Source: Jejubacter sp036620675 (GTDB taxonomy: Bacteria > Pseudomonadota > Gammaproteobacteria > Enterobacterales > Enterobacteriaceae). Taken from it: DNA of 64,000 bases. Position numbers and translations under genes: made by a program. Under the pieces are notes generated by a model. It did no database searches, was not told the DNA's origin, and was given only the letters and a program-made list of their open reading frames with translations. Positions 33,885-43,075 of the stretch are shown here, piece by piece (positions within the stretch are counted from its first letter, which is position 1; the number at the start of each line of letters is the position of its first letter). The stretch lies in assembly GCA_036620675.1 (NCBI GenBank), contig JAZHEE010000002.1; one strand, given 5' to 3'.

Positions 33885-34706
33885 ATGTGGATTTTGTTGG
33901 CCTCGGCGCTGTTGGCGTTGCGCTTTTATCTGCCCCTGGCGCTGATTCTGCTGACGGGGGCCGTGGTCTGGGGAGCGAGTAGCGGCGTTGTGCAGCCTGC
34001 AGGCATTGTGGCGCTTGTTGTTATGGCGCTGCTGGGGGCTGCTGCTATGACGTGGCGAGAGAGGCGTTCTGTCAGGATAATCCTTGAGGCTGTGCTGGTG
34101 GTTGCAGCGGCGGCGCTGATGCTACACCTGATCCCCGGTTTTAGTAATCCCAAAGTTCTTGATGGCATTTATGCCGGGCCGCGCAGCGCCGCATTTTCGA
34201 TGTATTTTAATTTTGATAAGGCACTGGTGCCGTTTTTGCTGTTGTGCTGCCTGCCAACGCTATTTGTGGCGCAGCCGTTAAAACGAGTGGCTTTCTGGCA
34301 GTGGCTGCTGCTGGTACTGGCCGTACCGGCTCTGTTGCTGGTCGCGGTGGCGTTGGGTGGGCTGGGGCTGGAATTACATCAGGGGGAGTGGGTGTTGCCT
34401 TTCGCTTTTGCGAATCTGTTTTTTGTTTCGCTGGCGGAAGAGGCGCTGTTTCGCGGCTGGCTGCTGCAGCGGCTGTGTGGCGTAATGGCAGCGCCGCCGG
34501 CACTGCTGTTAAGCGCGGTGATTTTTGGCCTGATGCATGCTGCGGGCGGCATGCTGTTGGTAGTTTTCGCCGCCCTTGCTGGCGTGCTGTACGGTCTGGC
34601 CTGGCTGTGGAGCGGCAGGTTATGGGTAGCGGCGGTGTTGCACTTTGCGCTTAATCTGTGCCATGCCCTGTTCTTTACCTATCCCGTGCTGCGGCACGGT
34701 AGCTGA
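33885..34706 (+). CDS. CPBP-family intramembrane metalloprotease
   Basis: A 273-residue membrane protein of the CPBP (CAAX protease/bacteriocin-processing, Abi) family. About eight hydrophobic segments are present. The three catalytic motifs are intact: EExxxR at Glu185-Glu186-Arg190 (EEALFRGW), FxxxH at Phe214-His218 (FGLMH) and HxxxN at His253-Asn257 (HFALN). Substrates of enterobacterial members are unknown; some family members give bacteriocin immunity. E. coli has no gene here: it sits between sdsR and pphA with the next, convergent membrane-protein gene. Confidence 0.88.
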   Translation: MWILLASALLALRFYLPLALILLTGAVVWGASSGVVQPAGIVALVVMALLGAAAMTWRERRSVRIILEAVLVVAAAALMLHLIPGFSNPKVLDGIYAGPRSAAFSMYFNFDKALVPFLLLCCLPTLFVAQPLKRVAFWQWLLLVLAVPALLLVAVALGGLGLELHQGEWVLPFAFANLFFVSLAEEALFRGWLLQRLCGVMAAPPALLLSAVIFGLMHAAGGMLLVVFAALAGVLYGLAWLWSGRLWVAAVLHFALNLCHALFFTYPVLRHGS

Positions 34707-34710
34707 TACA

Positions 34711-34737
34711 AAAAGGCCGGCGTGAAAGACGCCGGCC
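34711..34737 (-). terminator. Terminator between two convergent membrane-protein genes
   Basis: GGCCGGCGT pairs with ACGCCGGCC around GAAAG; on the minus strand it is followed by TTTTTG. It serves the gene at 34747-35457 and probably also stops transcription of the CPBP gene. Confidence 0.8.
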
Positions 34738-34746
34738 CGCTATTCG

Positions 34747-35457
34747 CTATGAACGAGAGGGGCTTTCCCGGGCCCAGACCTCCGGCTCACGCCGACCAGT
34801 GTCAAAACGCGCCATCCGCACTTCCCGTTCCGGTTCCAGAGCCTCCTGACGCTGAGCTGCCAGGCTCAGGGCGAACCAGGTGCTGGAAAACAGGCACAGG
34901 GTATAGCCTACCAGTTCCGTACCTTCCTCGATCGCCGTTTTCACCACGTTAAGGTAGCCATCCTGTAGCAGGCCGTCCCACAATTCGGTCATGCCGAACA
35001 GGCGAGAGAACACCAGAATCACGACCATGCCAGAAGTGGTATGGGCGAAACTGGGGTGGCGAATAAAGGCAAGCAGGCCGGGTTGCACGGAAGCGTGCCA
35101 GTTGGTGGCAAGGATCAGGAAAAAACCGGTGGAGGCCAGGGCGAACCAGAACCAGGCACCGTGATGCAGCATATCGAAAAAGTAATCCAGCTCGCGAATT
35201 AGCATTGCGGCGTAGAAACCGGCAACCAGCAGCAGGCCGCCGCGCATACCGGGCGATCGGACAGCGCAAAATACGAAGATCGCCACGTTGGCCAGCAGGA
35301 TAACCTCCTGGGAGATCTCGGTGAGCGAAATCTCTTTTACCAGATTGTGAAGCCATAGCACATCAATAAATAAAAAGCTGGTACTCAGCGCGACACAGGC
35401 CGCCAGAGCCAGAAAAATGACAAACTGCTTTAGTATGGGGGATTGATTCAGGGACAC
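34747..35457 (-). CDS. Integral membrane protein of unknown function
   Basis: A 236-residue protein with about six to seven hydrophobic segments, starting FVIFLALAACVALSTSFLF. The central loop has IRELDYFFDMLHHGAWFWF, with clustered acidic and His residues between membrane helices, and the C-terminal tail is cytoplasmic-looking and highly charged. I chose the GTG at 35457 (MSLNQSPILKQF) because AGAGG lies 6 bases upstream; an ATG 33 bases further up has no ribosome site. I do not recognise the family. E. coli lacks it here. Confidence 0.75.
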   Translation of the reverse strand: MSLNQSPILKQFVIFLALAACVALSTSFLFIDVLWLHNLVKEISLTEISQEVILLANVAIFVFCAVRSPGMRGGLLLVAGFYAAMLIRELDYFFDMLHHGAWFWFALASTGFFLILATNWHASVQPGLLAFIRHPSFAHTTSGMVVILVFSRLFGMTELWDGLLQDGYLNVVKTAIEEGTELVGYTLCLFSSTWFALSLAAQRQEALEPEREVRMARFDTGRREPEVWARESPSRS

Positions 35458-35645
35458 GTCGCACCTCTTAGAAAACAACAGGTGCAACATAAAGATTAAT
35501 GCCGTAGGGGGATTGGCATAACTTGCTTAATTTTACCTTAAGATAAACCTTATGTGCGGTTTAGGAAAAATCGTGGAAACTTTATCCGCTGGCTGCTGAT
35601 CATTTCACCACTGCCGGACGCTATACTTAGTGCAGGAGGCTCTCT

Positions 35646-36290
35646 GTGTATCAGCGAATCGATGGCGTCGCCTGGCATCGTATCTGGCTGGTCGGCGATT
35701 TACACGGTTGTCTGCATCAACTGGCGCAGGCGTTACGGGCCAGGCGCTTTAACCCCTGGCAGGATTTGCTAATCTCGGTGGGCGATCTTATCGATCGCGG
35801 GCCGGACAGCGCCGGTTGCCTGGCGTTGCTGGATAAACCCTGGTTCAGGGCAGTGCGTGGTAATCATGAGGAGATGGCGCTGGATGCCCTGGAAGCCCAT
35901 GATACGCTGTTATGGACGATGAACGGCGGCGACTGGCTGACCCGACTTGCCGGCCAGCCTCGCCGGGAGGCTATAGAACGCCTGCGACGCTGCGCCCGAC
36001 TGCCGTTTATCATTGAATTGCATGCTGCCGGAAAGGTGCAGGTGATAGCTCATGCTGATTATCCCTGCTCTCACTATGCCTGGCGGCAGCAGGTTGACGC
36101 CCGCCGTACGGTATGGAGCCGCGAGCGGCTGAACCGCCATCTGGAGGGCAGGGGAGGCGCCATCACCGGAGCGGACGAATTCTGGTTTGGTCATACTCCG
36201 TTGCAGGAGGCGAGAACCTTTTTTAATCAGCATTACATTGACACCGGCGCGGTGTTTGGTAATAAACTCACGCTGGTGCAGCTCCAGTAG
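35646..36290 (+). CDS. pphA: Serine/threonine protein phosphatase 1 PphA
   Basis: A 214-residue PPP-family metallophosphatase. Metal-binding motifs are GDLHG (Asp18, His20), GDLIDRG (Asp47) and GNHE (Asn73-His74), with later histidines in AHADYP and GHTP. The GTG start has AGGAGG six bases upstream. E. coli PphA responds to misfolded periplasmic proteins through CpxRA. In E. coli it is next to sdsR; here two membrane-protein genes intervene. Confidence 0.95.
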   Translation: MYQRIDGVAWHRIWLVGDLHGCLHQLAQALRARRFNPWQDLLISVGDLIDRGPDSAGCLALLDKPWFRAVRGNHEEMALDALEAHDTLLWTMNGGDWLTRLAGQPRREAIERLRRCARLPFIIELHAAGKVQVIAHADYPCSHYAWRQQVDARRTVWSRERLNRHLEGRGGAITGADEFWFGHTPLQEARTFFNQHYIDTGAVFGNKLTLVQLQ

Positions 36291-36293
36291 CCG

Positions 36294-36485
36294 TCAGAAG
36301 TCGCTGTATTGTTGCGCGGGCAGCCAGAAGCCGTCGATAAAATCCTCCACCGGATAGCAGCCGCCGTGACGAATCTTTTGATTATCCATCGCCACTTCAC
36401 ACTGCTGTTCGGTATTAAAAAGCTCTACGACAATATCGTCGCATCCTCCATCCAGATAACAGACAAATAAAACCAGAGCGAACAT
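36294..36485 (-). CDS. yebW: Small protein YebW
   Basis: A 63-residue protein, the same length as E. coli YebW and clearly homologous (MFALVLFVCYLDGGCDDIVV at the start, EDFIDGFWLPAQ near the end). The hydrophobic start resembles a signal sequence or short anchor, and four cysteines are present. Function unknown. Convergent with pphA, with 3 bases between the stops. Confidence 0.93.
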   Translation of the reverse strand: MFALVLFVCYLDGGCDDIVVELFNTEQQCEVAMDNQKIRHGGCYPVEDFIDGFWLPAQQYSDF

Positions 36486-36561
36486 GCCATCCCCGCCAGA
36501 ATCAGCGTTGCGTTTTAAGATTATTGTAGGGGATTATTGGGAAATGCGTTGTTCTCAAAAC

Positions 36562-36582
36562 AACCCGCCCTTACGGCGGGTT
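36562..36582 (-). terminator. Terminator after yebV
   Basis: AACCCGCC pairs with GGCGGGTT around CTTAC. On the minus strand the stem is followed by GTTTTG, a short T-tract. It lies 8 bases after the yebV stop. Confidence 0.65.
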
Positions 36583-36589
36583 CATGGGT

Positions 36590-36829
36590 TCAGGCCAGAT
36601 GCATGACCCAGGAGTCGGTACTGCGGTCGTAATGTTTACGGTAAAGGACGGAGTTTTCGCCGTTTAGCAGCGCCGGAATGCTGGTTTCTTCATCCCAGGC
36701 ATCGAGCTGCATACACAGGTCAGGATCAGATTTGCAGGGGATGCTCAGGGTACGATCCCCCTGTTCTCCTCCATGTATTTCGGCATCATCAATCTCGAAT
36801 GCGCCGATTCGAACGCTGGTTTTTGCCAT
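36590..36829 (-). CDS. yebV: DUF1480-family protein YebV
   Basis: A 79-residue protein starting MAKTSVRIGAFEIDDAEIHG, closely similar to E. coli YebV (78 residues). The conserved centre is IPCKSDPDLCMQLDAWDEET. An upstream in-frame start exists but is not conserved. Function unknown. It follows rsmF in the same direction, separated by an inverted repeat. Confidence 0.93.
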   Translation of the reverse strand: MAKTSVRIGAFEIDDAEIHGGEQGDRTLSIPCKSDPDLCMQLDAWDEETSIPALLNGENSVLYRKHYDRSTDSWVMHLA

Positions 36830-36867
36830 AGAACGATTCCCGATCGTAATAAGTAAGTGCCGCATTG

Positions 36868-36893
36868 CCTGTACGGCTTAAAAACCGTACAGG
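36868..36893. repeat. 9-bp inverted repeat between rsmF and yebV
   Basis: CCTGTACGG and CCGTACAGG are exact complements around CTTAAAAA. On the minus strand no T-run follows. It may end rsmF transcripts in part or act on yebV expression; its role is unclear. Confidence 0.6.
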
Positions 36894-36926
36894 TTCATCC
36901 TGGCAGATGGCGAAAAAAGACGCAAT

Positions 36927-38387
36927 TCAAACTGTAGGGTTTTTAACCTGCCCGACGGCGCTAAACAGTCGACCATTGCGAACCAGCTCGCGTGGATAGC
37001 TGTTTTTCAGACGCGATCCCACCCGCCGGGCCAGCCCCAGCGGCTGACCCAGAAAGGTGACTATCATCTCGCCCTCAGGGGGGAACGCATCCGGAAAAAT
37101 ATCCCGCCCCCGGAACCACTCTTCGGCCTGCTCCGCGGTCAGGGGGAAAACGTTGGCCGCATGGGGTGAGGCCAGCGCGATGACGGCTTCATGCTGCCAG
37201 CGATAGCCTTTGGTGTGGCATTCGGCCAGACGTAGCCCACAACGCGAGAAACGCACCTTGCCAAACAGCGGCGCAATCTGTGCCGGGAACAGCCAGAGCT
37301 CCTTTTCCCGCTCCCACAACTGTAGCCTCTCGTCCCAGTGCAGTCCGATTTTGCGGGCGGCGTTTTCGACTTCATTAAGCCGCTTGCCCTTGAGTGGGGT
37401 GAAGGGGAATTTGCCTACCCGGAAGTCCGGCTCGGGTGGCGGCGCGATCGCGCTGGTTTTACGCAGCCGCGCCACGAAGAAACCTTCACAGTCGAAGATC
37501 TGCGGGAAAACGTGCAGCCAGCCTTCCGGCGTAAGCGCGCGCCTGGCTTCCGGGAAGAGTTCGCCTAACGGCTCGATTTCAACGGCGCCGGGATAGCGTT
37601 CCAGCAGCCAGCGGATAACCTGATGATTCTCTTCACGATTGAGCGTGCAGGTAGAGTACACCAGCACGCCACCTGGCCTGAGGGCGTGAAAGGCGCTGTC
37701 GATCAACTCACGCTGAGTGGCGGCGATCTCCTGATTGCTGGCCGGAGACCAGTTACGTAGCGCATCGGGGTCTTTGCGCACCACCCCTTCACCGGAGCAG
37801 GGCGCATCCAGCAGAATGGCGTCGAAGCTTTCCGGCAGCGCAGCACCAAAAACCCGGCCATCGAAATGGGTTAGCGCAACGTTGCTGACGCCGCAGCGGC
37901 TGAGGTTTGCGTGTAGCACCTTAACCCGGCTGGCCGAATATTCATTGGCCAGAATTGCCCCCCGGTTGTTCATAGATGCCGCCATCTGGGTGGTCTTGGA
38001 GCCCGGCGCGGCGGCCATATCCATCACCCGCTGCGGGCTGGAACCGTCGGCAAACAGCGCTGCAACCGGCAGCATGGAGCTGGCTTCCTGGATGTAGTAC
38101 AGGCCGCTCAGGTGTTCGGCGGTACTACCCAGCGGCAGTTCGTCTTCGTTATCGCGTTCGATCCAGAATCCTTCCGGGCACCAGGGGATCGGCGTCAGTT
38201 GCCAGCCGTAGGGTTCGACCTGCAGAAGAAAGTCCGCCACGCTGATTTTCAGGGTATTGACCCGCAGACTGCGGCGCAGGGGCCGCTGGCAGGCAGCGAT
38301 AAAGTCGTCAAAAGAGAGCGGGGCCGGCATAGCCTCGCGCATCAGGTCGAGGAAAGTATCCGGGAGCCAGGCAGATGGGGTTTGCAC
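36927..38387 (-). CDS. rsmF: 16S rRNA m5C1407 methyltransferase RsmF
   Basis: A 486-residue SAM-dependent RNA methyltransferase. I chose the GTG at 38387 (MQTPSAWLPDTFL), which aligns with the E. coli N-terminus; the frame opens further up only through a TTG. The NOL1/NOP2/Sun core has the motif MDMAAAPGSKTTQMA and the catalytic cysteines in LDAPCSGEG and VYSTCTLN. The C-terminal PUA-like part (KVRFSRCGLRLAE...) is present. Confidence 0.94.
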   Translation of the reverse strand: MQTPSAWLPDTFLDLMREAMPAPLSFDDFIAACQRPLRRSLRVNTLKISVADFLLQVEPYGWQLTPIPWCPEGFWIERDNEDELPLGSTAEHLSGLYYIQEASSMLPVAALFADGSSPQRVMDMAAAPGSKTTQMAASMNNRGAILANEYSASRVKVLHANLSRCGVSNVALTHFDGRVFGAALPESFDAILLDAPCSGEGVVRKDPDALRNWSPASNQEIAATQRELIDSAFHALRPGGVLVYSTCTLNREENHQVIRWLLERYPGAVEIEPLGELFPEARRALTPEGWLHVFPQIFDCEGFFVARLRKTSAIAPPPEPDFRVGKFPFTPLKGKRLNEVENAARKIGLHWDERLQLWEREKELWLFPAQIAPLFGKVRFSRCGLRLAECHTKGYRWQHEAVIALASPHAANVFPLTAEQAEEWFRGRDIFPDAFPPEGEMIVTFLGQPLGLARRVGSRLKNSYPRELVRNGRLFSAVGQVKNPTV

Positions 38388-38468
38388 CAGGGAGCGTCTC
38401 GTTAAGTGAATTAGCAAAGGCGCAGTGTAGCATAAAGGTCCCGGCGCCGCAGGCGCCGGGACCTGGGG

Positions 38469-41099
38469 TTAGCGCGGCAGAGCGGTGCCCCATTCGCGCC
38501 ACTCTTTGGGCTCGCTGTCGAGCAGCAGGAAGTGCTTGCCCGGATTCGCCACGGGCGCCAGCGGCGTGCCGGGAGGGGTGGCGAAGGCAATACCACCGCG
38601 AATAAACTGGTTAAAGGTGCCGGTCTTGACCACGCCACCGATCAGTCCGAAGTCCAGGCTATAACCGGAAGCCAGCCAGAACACTGAGTTATTACGCACC
38701 AGGTGCTGATAGCGCTTACTGATTCGCAGCGCCACCATTACGCGATCTGAAAGATTGCCCAGATGCATGCCGGTAACGGTACCGACTTCCATGCCACGGA
38801 ACAGCACCGGCGTACCGATACTCAGCGAACCTGCATCCGGAACCTCGACAATAATGCTCAGGCCGTCCAGATAGCGGGAATCGGTAATGGTCGCTTCCTG
38901 CAGTTCAAAATTGCGCCGCGGTTTACCGTGGCCCGGTTCGACGTTGATATAGGGTTGAAGCAGGGTGTCCAGATGCTCAACGCCTGCCGCTGAAATTTGC
39001 GGGGTGATCACCGAAAAACGGGTGCCTGCCCGGGCGAAGGTATCGACATATTCCGGATAAAGCACAGCGCTGGCCTGAACTTCATTGCGATCGGTCAGCA
39101 GCTTCAGCGACTCCAGCTGACCGATATCGATACCCAGATAGCGGATAGGCATGCCTGCTGCCAGTTTGCCGGCATCGAAGGTATGTAGGGTAATCTGGCT
39201 ACCCACGGCGCGGGCCGCGGTTTCCGATGGATAAAGATGGCGCTTCTGGCCGTCGGGCAGGCTGGCGCCAGACAGGTTATCGAAGCTGATGGCGCCTTTG
39301 AGCGCTCTGGCCAGCGGTGACGCCTGTACCGAAACGCCGGCGCCGCTGAGCTGGACTTTGGCGCCGCCTTCGGCCCAGAACACGCTGCTCCGGGTCAGCA
39401 GATGACGATACTGGGGTTTAATGTAGACATCGATATCAAAGGCGTTGGCGCGGGGGCGAATATCGACGATTTCGCCCACTTCGAATTTGCGATACAGAAC
39501 GACAGAGCCGTCCTGGACATCCGGCAGGCTCTGGGCCGACAGCGTCAGCGTAGGGGCGGGCTGCTCGCTTTGGGTATTTTCCCTGGCTCGCTCCAGGTTG
39601 GCGTAGAGCGGATAGCGTTGCTTCAGTGCGCCACCATCGCCCGGCAGAATGCGGATACCGCCGTCGACCCAGTCGCTGGGAGCGGCACCGAGCATTTCAA
39701 CCCCACTCAGGCCGACTTTCACATCAATGCGGCTGTTGACCACAAATTTGCTGTCGCCCTTAATCAGATGGCGATAACCGGGGTCGATAGCCACCGAGAA
39801 ATTTACGCCTTTGGCGGTCAGTTGGCGATCCACGACCCGCCCTACCTGCACGCCGTGCAGCAGCAGAGGCTGGCCGGCGTCGATACCGAAGCTTTCCGGT
39901 GCGGTCAGCGTCAGCTTAAGGGTGCCGGGCTTTTGTAGCGGCGCTTTGTTTTCCTGAGCCACTGTAAAATGCGTTTTCGGCTCTCCCTCGCCGGGGATTA
40001 ATTCAAGGGTACTGCCGGTCAGAAGGCCGCTCAGGCCCGGGTTGTGCAGCGATATTTTGGGGCTACGTAGTTCGATACGGGTGCCGCTGCGCATCAGGCT
40101 GACCACGCTGGGATCCACCGTCAGCTCGCCGCTGACGGCGCCGGTTTTCGCATTCAGAGAAAGCGTCGTCAGGGTACCGACTTCCAGCCCCTGGTACATC
40201 AGGGGAGTGGAGCCTTCCCTCAGCCCTTCGCCGCCGGGCAGATCCAGCTTCACTTTCACACCGCGTTTAGTGTCGGCCAGATCGTCATACAGTTGGTAGC
40301 TATCATTTTGCTTTGCGGCTGTACTCTGGTCAGGGGAGTCAAAGGCAATGGCGCCGTTAACCAGCGCGCTCAGGCTTTCCAGCTCAACCTTCGCCCCGGA
40401 AAGGCTGACGTCGGCTTTGACGCCGGAGACGTTCCAGAAGCGGCTGTTTTTCTTCACCAGGCTGGTGAAGCGGCGATCGATTAACACATCGATGGTCACG
40501 CCCTGTTTATCGGCGTCGATCGAATAGTCATAGACTCTGCCCACCGGAATTTTACGGAAATAGACCTGCGAGCCGCTACTCAGGGAGCCTAAATTCGGCG
40601 CCCGCAGATGAATCATCAGCTCGCCGTTGTTGATACGATATCGGGGTTGGGTATCCAGGGCGGTAAAATGCTCTTTGGGTTCGCCCGGTCCGGGCATCAT
40701 GCCGATATAGTTGCCACCGACCAGGGCATCAAGACCGGAAACGCCAGCCAGCGAGGCTTTGGGGGTCACCAGCCAGAACTGGGTTTCGCTGCGCAGGGCG
40801 TCTTCCATATCACGCTTAATGCTGACGGTGACCGCAATCTTTTTCAGGTCTTTACTCGGGCGCACATTCTGGACGGTGCCGACTTCTACCCCCTGGTAGC
40901 GCACAGGGGTGCGGCCGGGTACGATGCCATCGGCAGAAATAAAGTCGATAGTGACGGTGGCGCCGTGCTCCTGCCAGGTATTCCAGACCAGCCACAGCGC
41001 AATCAGGAGCGCGATAACCGGCAGCAACCAGAACGGAGAGATGCGGCGTTTTGTTTTGATCTTCGCTTCAGTCGGTGAAGCGGGGGTTTCCTGACTCAT
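38469..41099 (-). CDS. letB: Multi-MCE-domain lipid transport protein LetB
   Basis: An 876-residue protein that forms a long hexameric tunnel across the periplasm to move lipids between the membranes. The start MSQETPASPTEAKIK is at 41099. One N-terminal membrane helix (about 20-38) is followed by seven MCE repeats, recognised by their starts GIVPGRTPVRYQG, LSSGSQVYFRK, LREGSTPLMYQG, IDAGQPLLLHG, VQDGSVVLYRK, LAAGMPIRYLG and LSIGTPVLFRG. It overlaps letA by 32 bases; the two form one operon. Confidence 0.97.
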   Translation of the reverse strand: MSQETPASPTEAKIKTKRRISPFWLLPVIALLIALWLVWNTWQEHGATVTIDFISADGIVPGRTPVRYQGVEVGTVQNVRPSKDLKKIAVTVSIKRDMEDALRSETQFWLVTPKASLAGVSGLDALVGGNYIGMMPGPGEPKEHFTALDTQPRYRINNGELMIHLRAPNLGSLSSGSQVYFRKIPVGRVYDYSIDADKQGVTIDVLIDRRFTSLVKKNSRFWNVSGVKADVSLSGAKVELESLSALVNGAIAFDSPDQSTAAKQNDSYQLYDDLADTKRGVKVKLDLPGGEGLREGSTPLMYQGLEVGTLTTLSLNAKTGAVSGELTVDPSVVSLMRSGTRIELRSPKISLHNPGLSGLLTGSTLELIPGEGEPKTHFTVAQENKAPLQKPGTLKLTLTAPESFGIDAGQPLLLHGVQVGRVVDRQLTAKGVNFSVAIDPGYRHLIKGDSKFVVNSRIDVKVGLSGVEMLGAAPSDWVDGGIRILPGDGGALKQRYPLYANLERARENTQSEQPAPTLTLSAQSLPDVQDGSVVLYRKFEVGEIVDIRPRANAFDIDVYIKPQYRHLLTRSSVFWAEGGAKVQLSGAGVSVQASPLARALKGAISFDNLSGASLPDGQKRHLYPSETAARAVGSQITLHTFDAGKLAAGMPIRYLGIDIGQLESLKLLTDRNEVQASAVLYPEYVDTFARAGTRFSVITPQISAAGVEHLDTLLQPYINVEPGHGKPRRNFELQEATITDSRYLDGLSIIVEVPDAGSLSIGTPVLFRGMEVGTVTGMHLGNLSDRVMVALRISKRYQHLVRNNSVFWLASGYSLDFGLIGGVVKTGTFNQFIRGGIAFATPPGTPLAPVANPGKHFLLLDSEPKEWREWGTALPR

Positions 41100-42351
41100 G
41101 AGCGTCCCAAAGTAAGCGGCTGTCCAGCCATTCAACTGCAAGAATAGTTAAAATTACCGCTGCGCCGAAATAGAAGGCGGCCGGTCCCATGGTAAAAGCC
41201 AGCAGCTGATCGCGATTGACCAGCGACATGGTTAACGAAATAACAAACAGATCCAGCATGGACCAGCGGCCTATCCAGGTCACGAAGCGCAGCAGCAGAA
41301 TTCGGGTTTTTAGCCCCTGCTCGCATTTCAGATGGATGCTAATCAGCAGGGTGAACAGCACCAGCACTTTGGTAAACGGCACCAGAATACTGGCGATAAA
41401 GACCACCCCGGCCACTGGTAGGTTACTTGAGGCCAGCGACAGAATACCGGACAGGATAGTGTCCTCCTGACGGGCGCCGTTCACGTAGATAATCGATATC
41501 GGCAACAGGTTAGCTGGCAGTAAAAAAATCAGCGAGGCGATAAGTGCCGCCCAGCACTTTTGTACGCTCAGTGGACGCCGGTGATGGAGCGGTACGTGGC
41601 AACGTGGGCAGCGGCCGCGATGGTCGGGCACGCCGGTAAAGTGGCAACTCAGGCAGACGCGCAGCTGGTGGTTGCGGTGACGAGCGGGTTTCTGTGGGTA
41701 AAAGCGTTCCCACAGCTCTTCCATATTCAGATGAATCAGGGTCAGTATACTGAGCAGCGTCAGTGCCGCAAAGGCATACAGGCCAATACCCGGTTGCAGG
41801 AAGGCATATTCGCTGACCTTGATCGAGGCCACGCCGACGCCCACCAGATAAATGTCCAGCATCACCCATTCTTTGAGTTTATCCAGCATCAGCAGCACCG
41901 GACGCAGATTCATGCCGAGGATATTGCCGAGCCACAGATAGGCGATAGCGGCCACCAGGATGACCGGGGCAGCTACTGAACCGAACAGTACCATCGCAGC
42001 AGTGAGCGGTGATCCCTGCAGCACCATCTGGCGTACCCCCTGCAGCAGGCTGGCCTCGATATGGCTTCCCAGCAGCCACATGTGCAGCAGCGGTTCGCCC
42101 CAGGCGAAGGGCATCAGCAGCAGCATGGTAATCGCCATGGCACCCAGGCGGGTCATCGACCAGTCCCGACCGTTATGAACTTTAGCATGACAGCGTGGAC
42201 AGAAGGCGTCCTGATGCGATTTCACCACCGGTAACAGAAAAAGGGTATCGCATTCAGGACAACGCTGATACCGTGAATGTGGCAGAGCCTCACTAATGGC
42301 GTGAATAACAAGGGGATTGCCCGATGAGGAGTGCCTGAATTTTAGCGCCAT
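41068..42351 (-). CDS. letA: Inner membrane lipid-transport protein LetA (PqiA family)
   Basis: A 427-residue PqiA-family membrane protein with two cytoplasmic zinc-ribbon-like modules: CPEC...CPRC (about 37-57) and CLSC...CPRC (about 245-265). Each precedes a bundle of four membrane helices. LetA works with LetB in lipid transport for envelope integrity. Its 3' end overlaps the start of letB by 32 bases. Confidence 0.96.
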   Translation of the reverse strand: MALKFRHSSSGNPLVIHAISEALPHSRYQRCPECDTLFLLPVVKSHQDAFCPRCHAKVHNGRDWSMTRLGAMAITMLLLMPFAWGEPLLHMWLLGSHIEASLLQGVRQMVLQGSPLTAAMVLFGSVAAPVILVAAIAYLWLGNILGMNLRPVLLMLDKLKEWVMLDIYLVGVGVASIKVSEYAFLQPGIGLYAFAALTLLSILTLIHLNMEELWERFYPQKPARHRNHQLRVCLSCHFTGVPDHRGRCPRCHVPLHHRRPLSVQKCWAALIASLIFLLPANLLPISIIYVNGARQEDTILSGILSLASSNLPVAGVVFIASILVPFTKVLVLFTLLISIHLKCEQGLKTRILLLRFVTWIGRWSMLDLFVISLTMSLVNRDQLLAFTMGPAAFYFGAAVILTILAVEWLDSRLLWDAHESGNPRFTD

Positions 42352-42479
42352 GACGTTAGATGTCTGATAATTGCCTCTGCGAAGGGTAACCTAACCCGTG
42401 ATTCGTCTTGAGCGTAACCGCATTTAATGCTTATTTTATCAGGCATAGTCTTAAGTAATACAGCCGATGTGATTGATTA

Positions 42480-42974
42480 ATGAATAAAGAACAATTTTAC
42501 GCGGATCTCAACCGAGACTTTAATGCTTTAATGGCAGGGGAGACCAGCTTTCTGGCCATTATGGCGAATACCAGCGCGCTGCTCTTTGAACGTCTGGAGC
42601 AGGTGAACTGGGCCGGCTTTTACCTTCTGGAAGGAAAAATGCTGGTGCTGGGGCCGTTTCAGGGCAAGCTGGCCTGCGTGCGTATTCCCGTGGGAACCGG
42701 TGTGTGCGGCACCGCGGTCGCGACCGGCTCCGTACAGCGAGTGGCCGATGTACACACTTTTGACGGCCATATCGCCTGTGACGCCGACAGTAATGCTGAA
42801 ATCGTACTGCCATTGATCGTGGAAAATCAGATTATCGGCGTTCTGGATATCGATAGCACGCAGCATGACCGCTTCGATGAGCAGGATGAGCAAGGTCTGA
42901 GTACGCTTGCGAAAAACCTGCAGAGCGCGATCGCATCCAGCGATTTTAAAAAATTCTTTACGATTAACGCGTGA
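42480..42974 (+). CDS. msrC: Free methionine-(R)-sulfoxide reductase MsrC
   Basis: A 164-residue GAF-domain enzyme that reduces free methionine-(R)-sulfoxide. Three cysteines at 66, 76 and 100 (ACVRIP, GVCGTA, IACDAD) keep the spacing of the catalytic cysteines of the E. coli enzyme. It is divergent from letA and lies 101 bases before proQ. Confidence 0.96.
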   Translation: MNKEQFYADLNRDFNALMAGETSFLAIMANTSALLFERLEQVNWAGFYLLEGKMLVLGPFQGKLACVRIPVGTGVCGTAVATGSVQRVADVHTFDGHIACDADSNAEIVLPLIVENQIIGVLDIDSTQHDRFDEQDEQGLSTLAKNLQSAIASSDFKKFFTINA

Positions 42975-43075
42975 TAAACAACGGTTCCCGTAGCATTTGC
43001 CGATGGCGTCATTATAATGGCGCCTGTTCATGCCTGCGACTTGGTTGGCAAAGCCCGTTGTAATCAGGAAATTTC

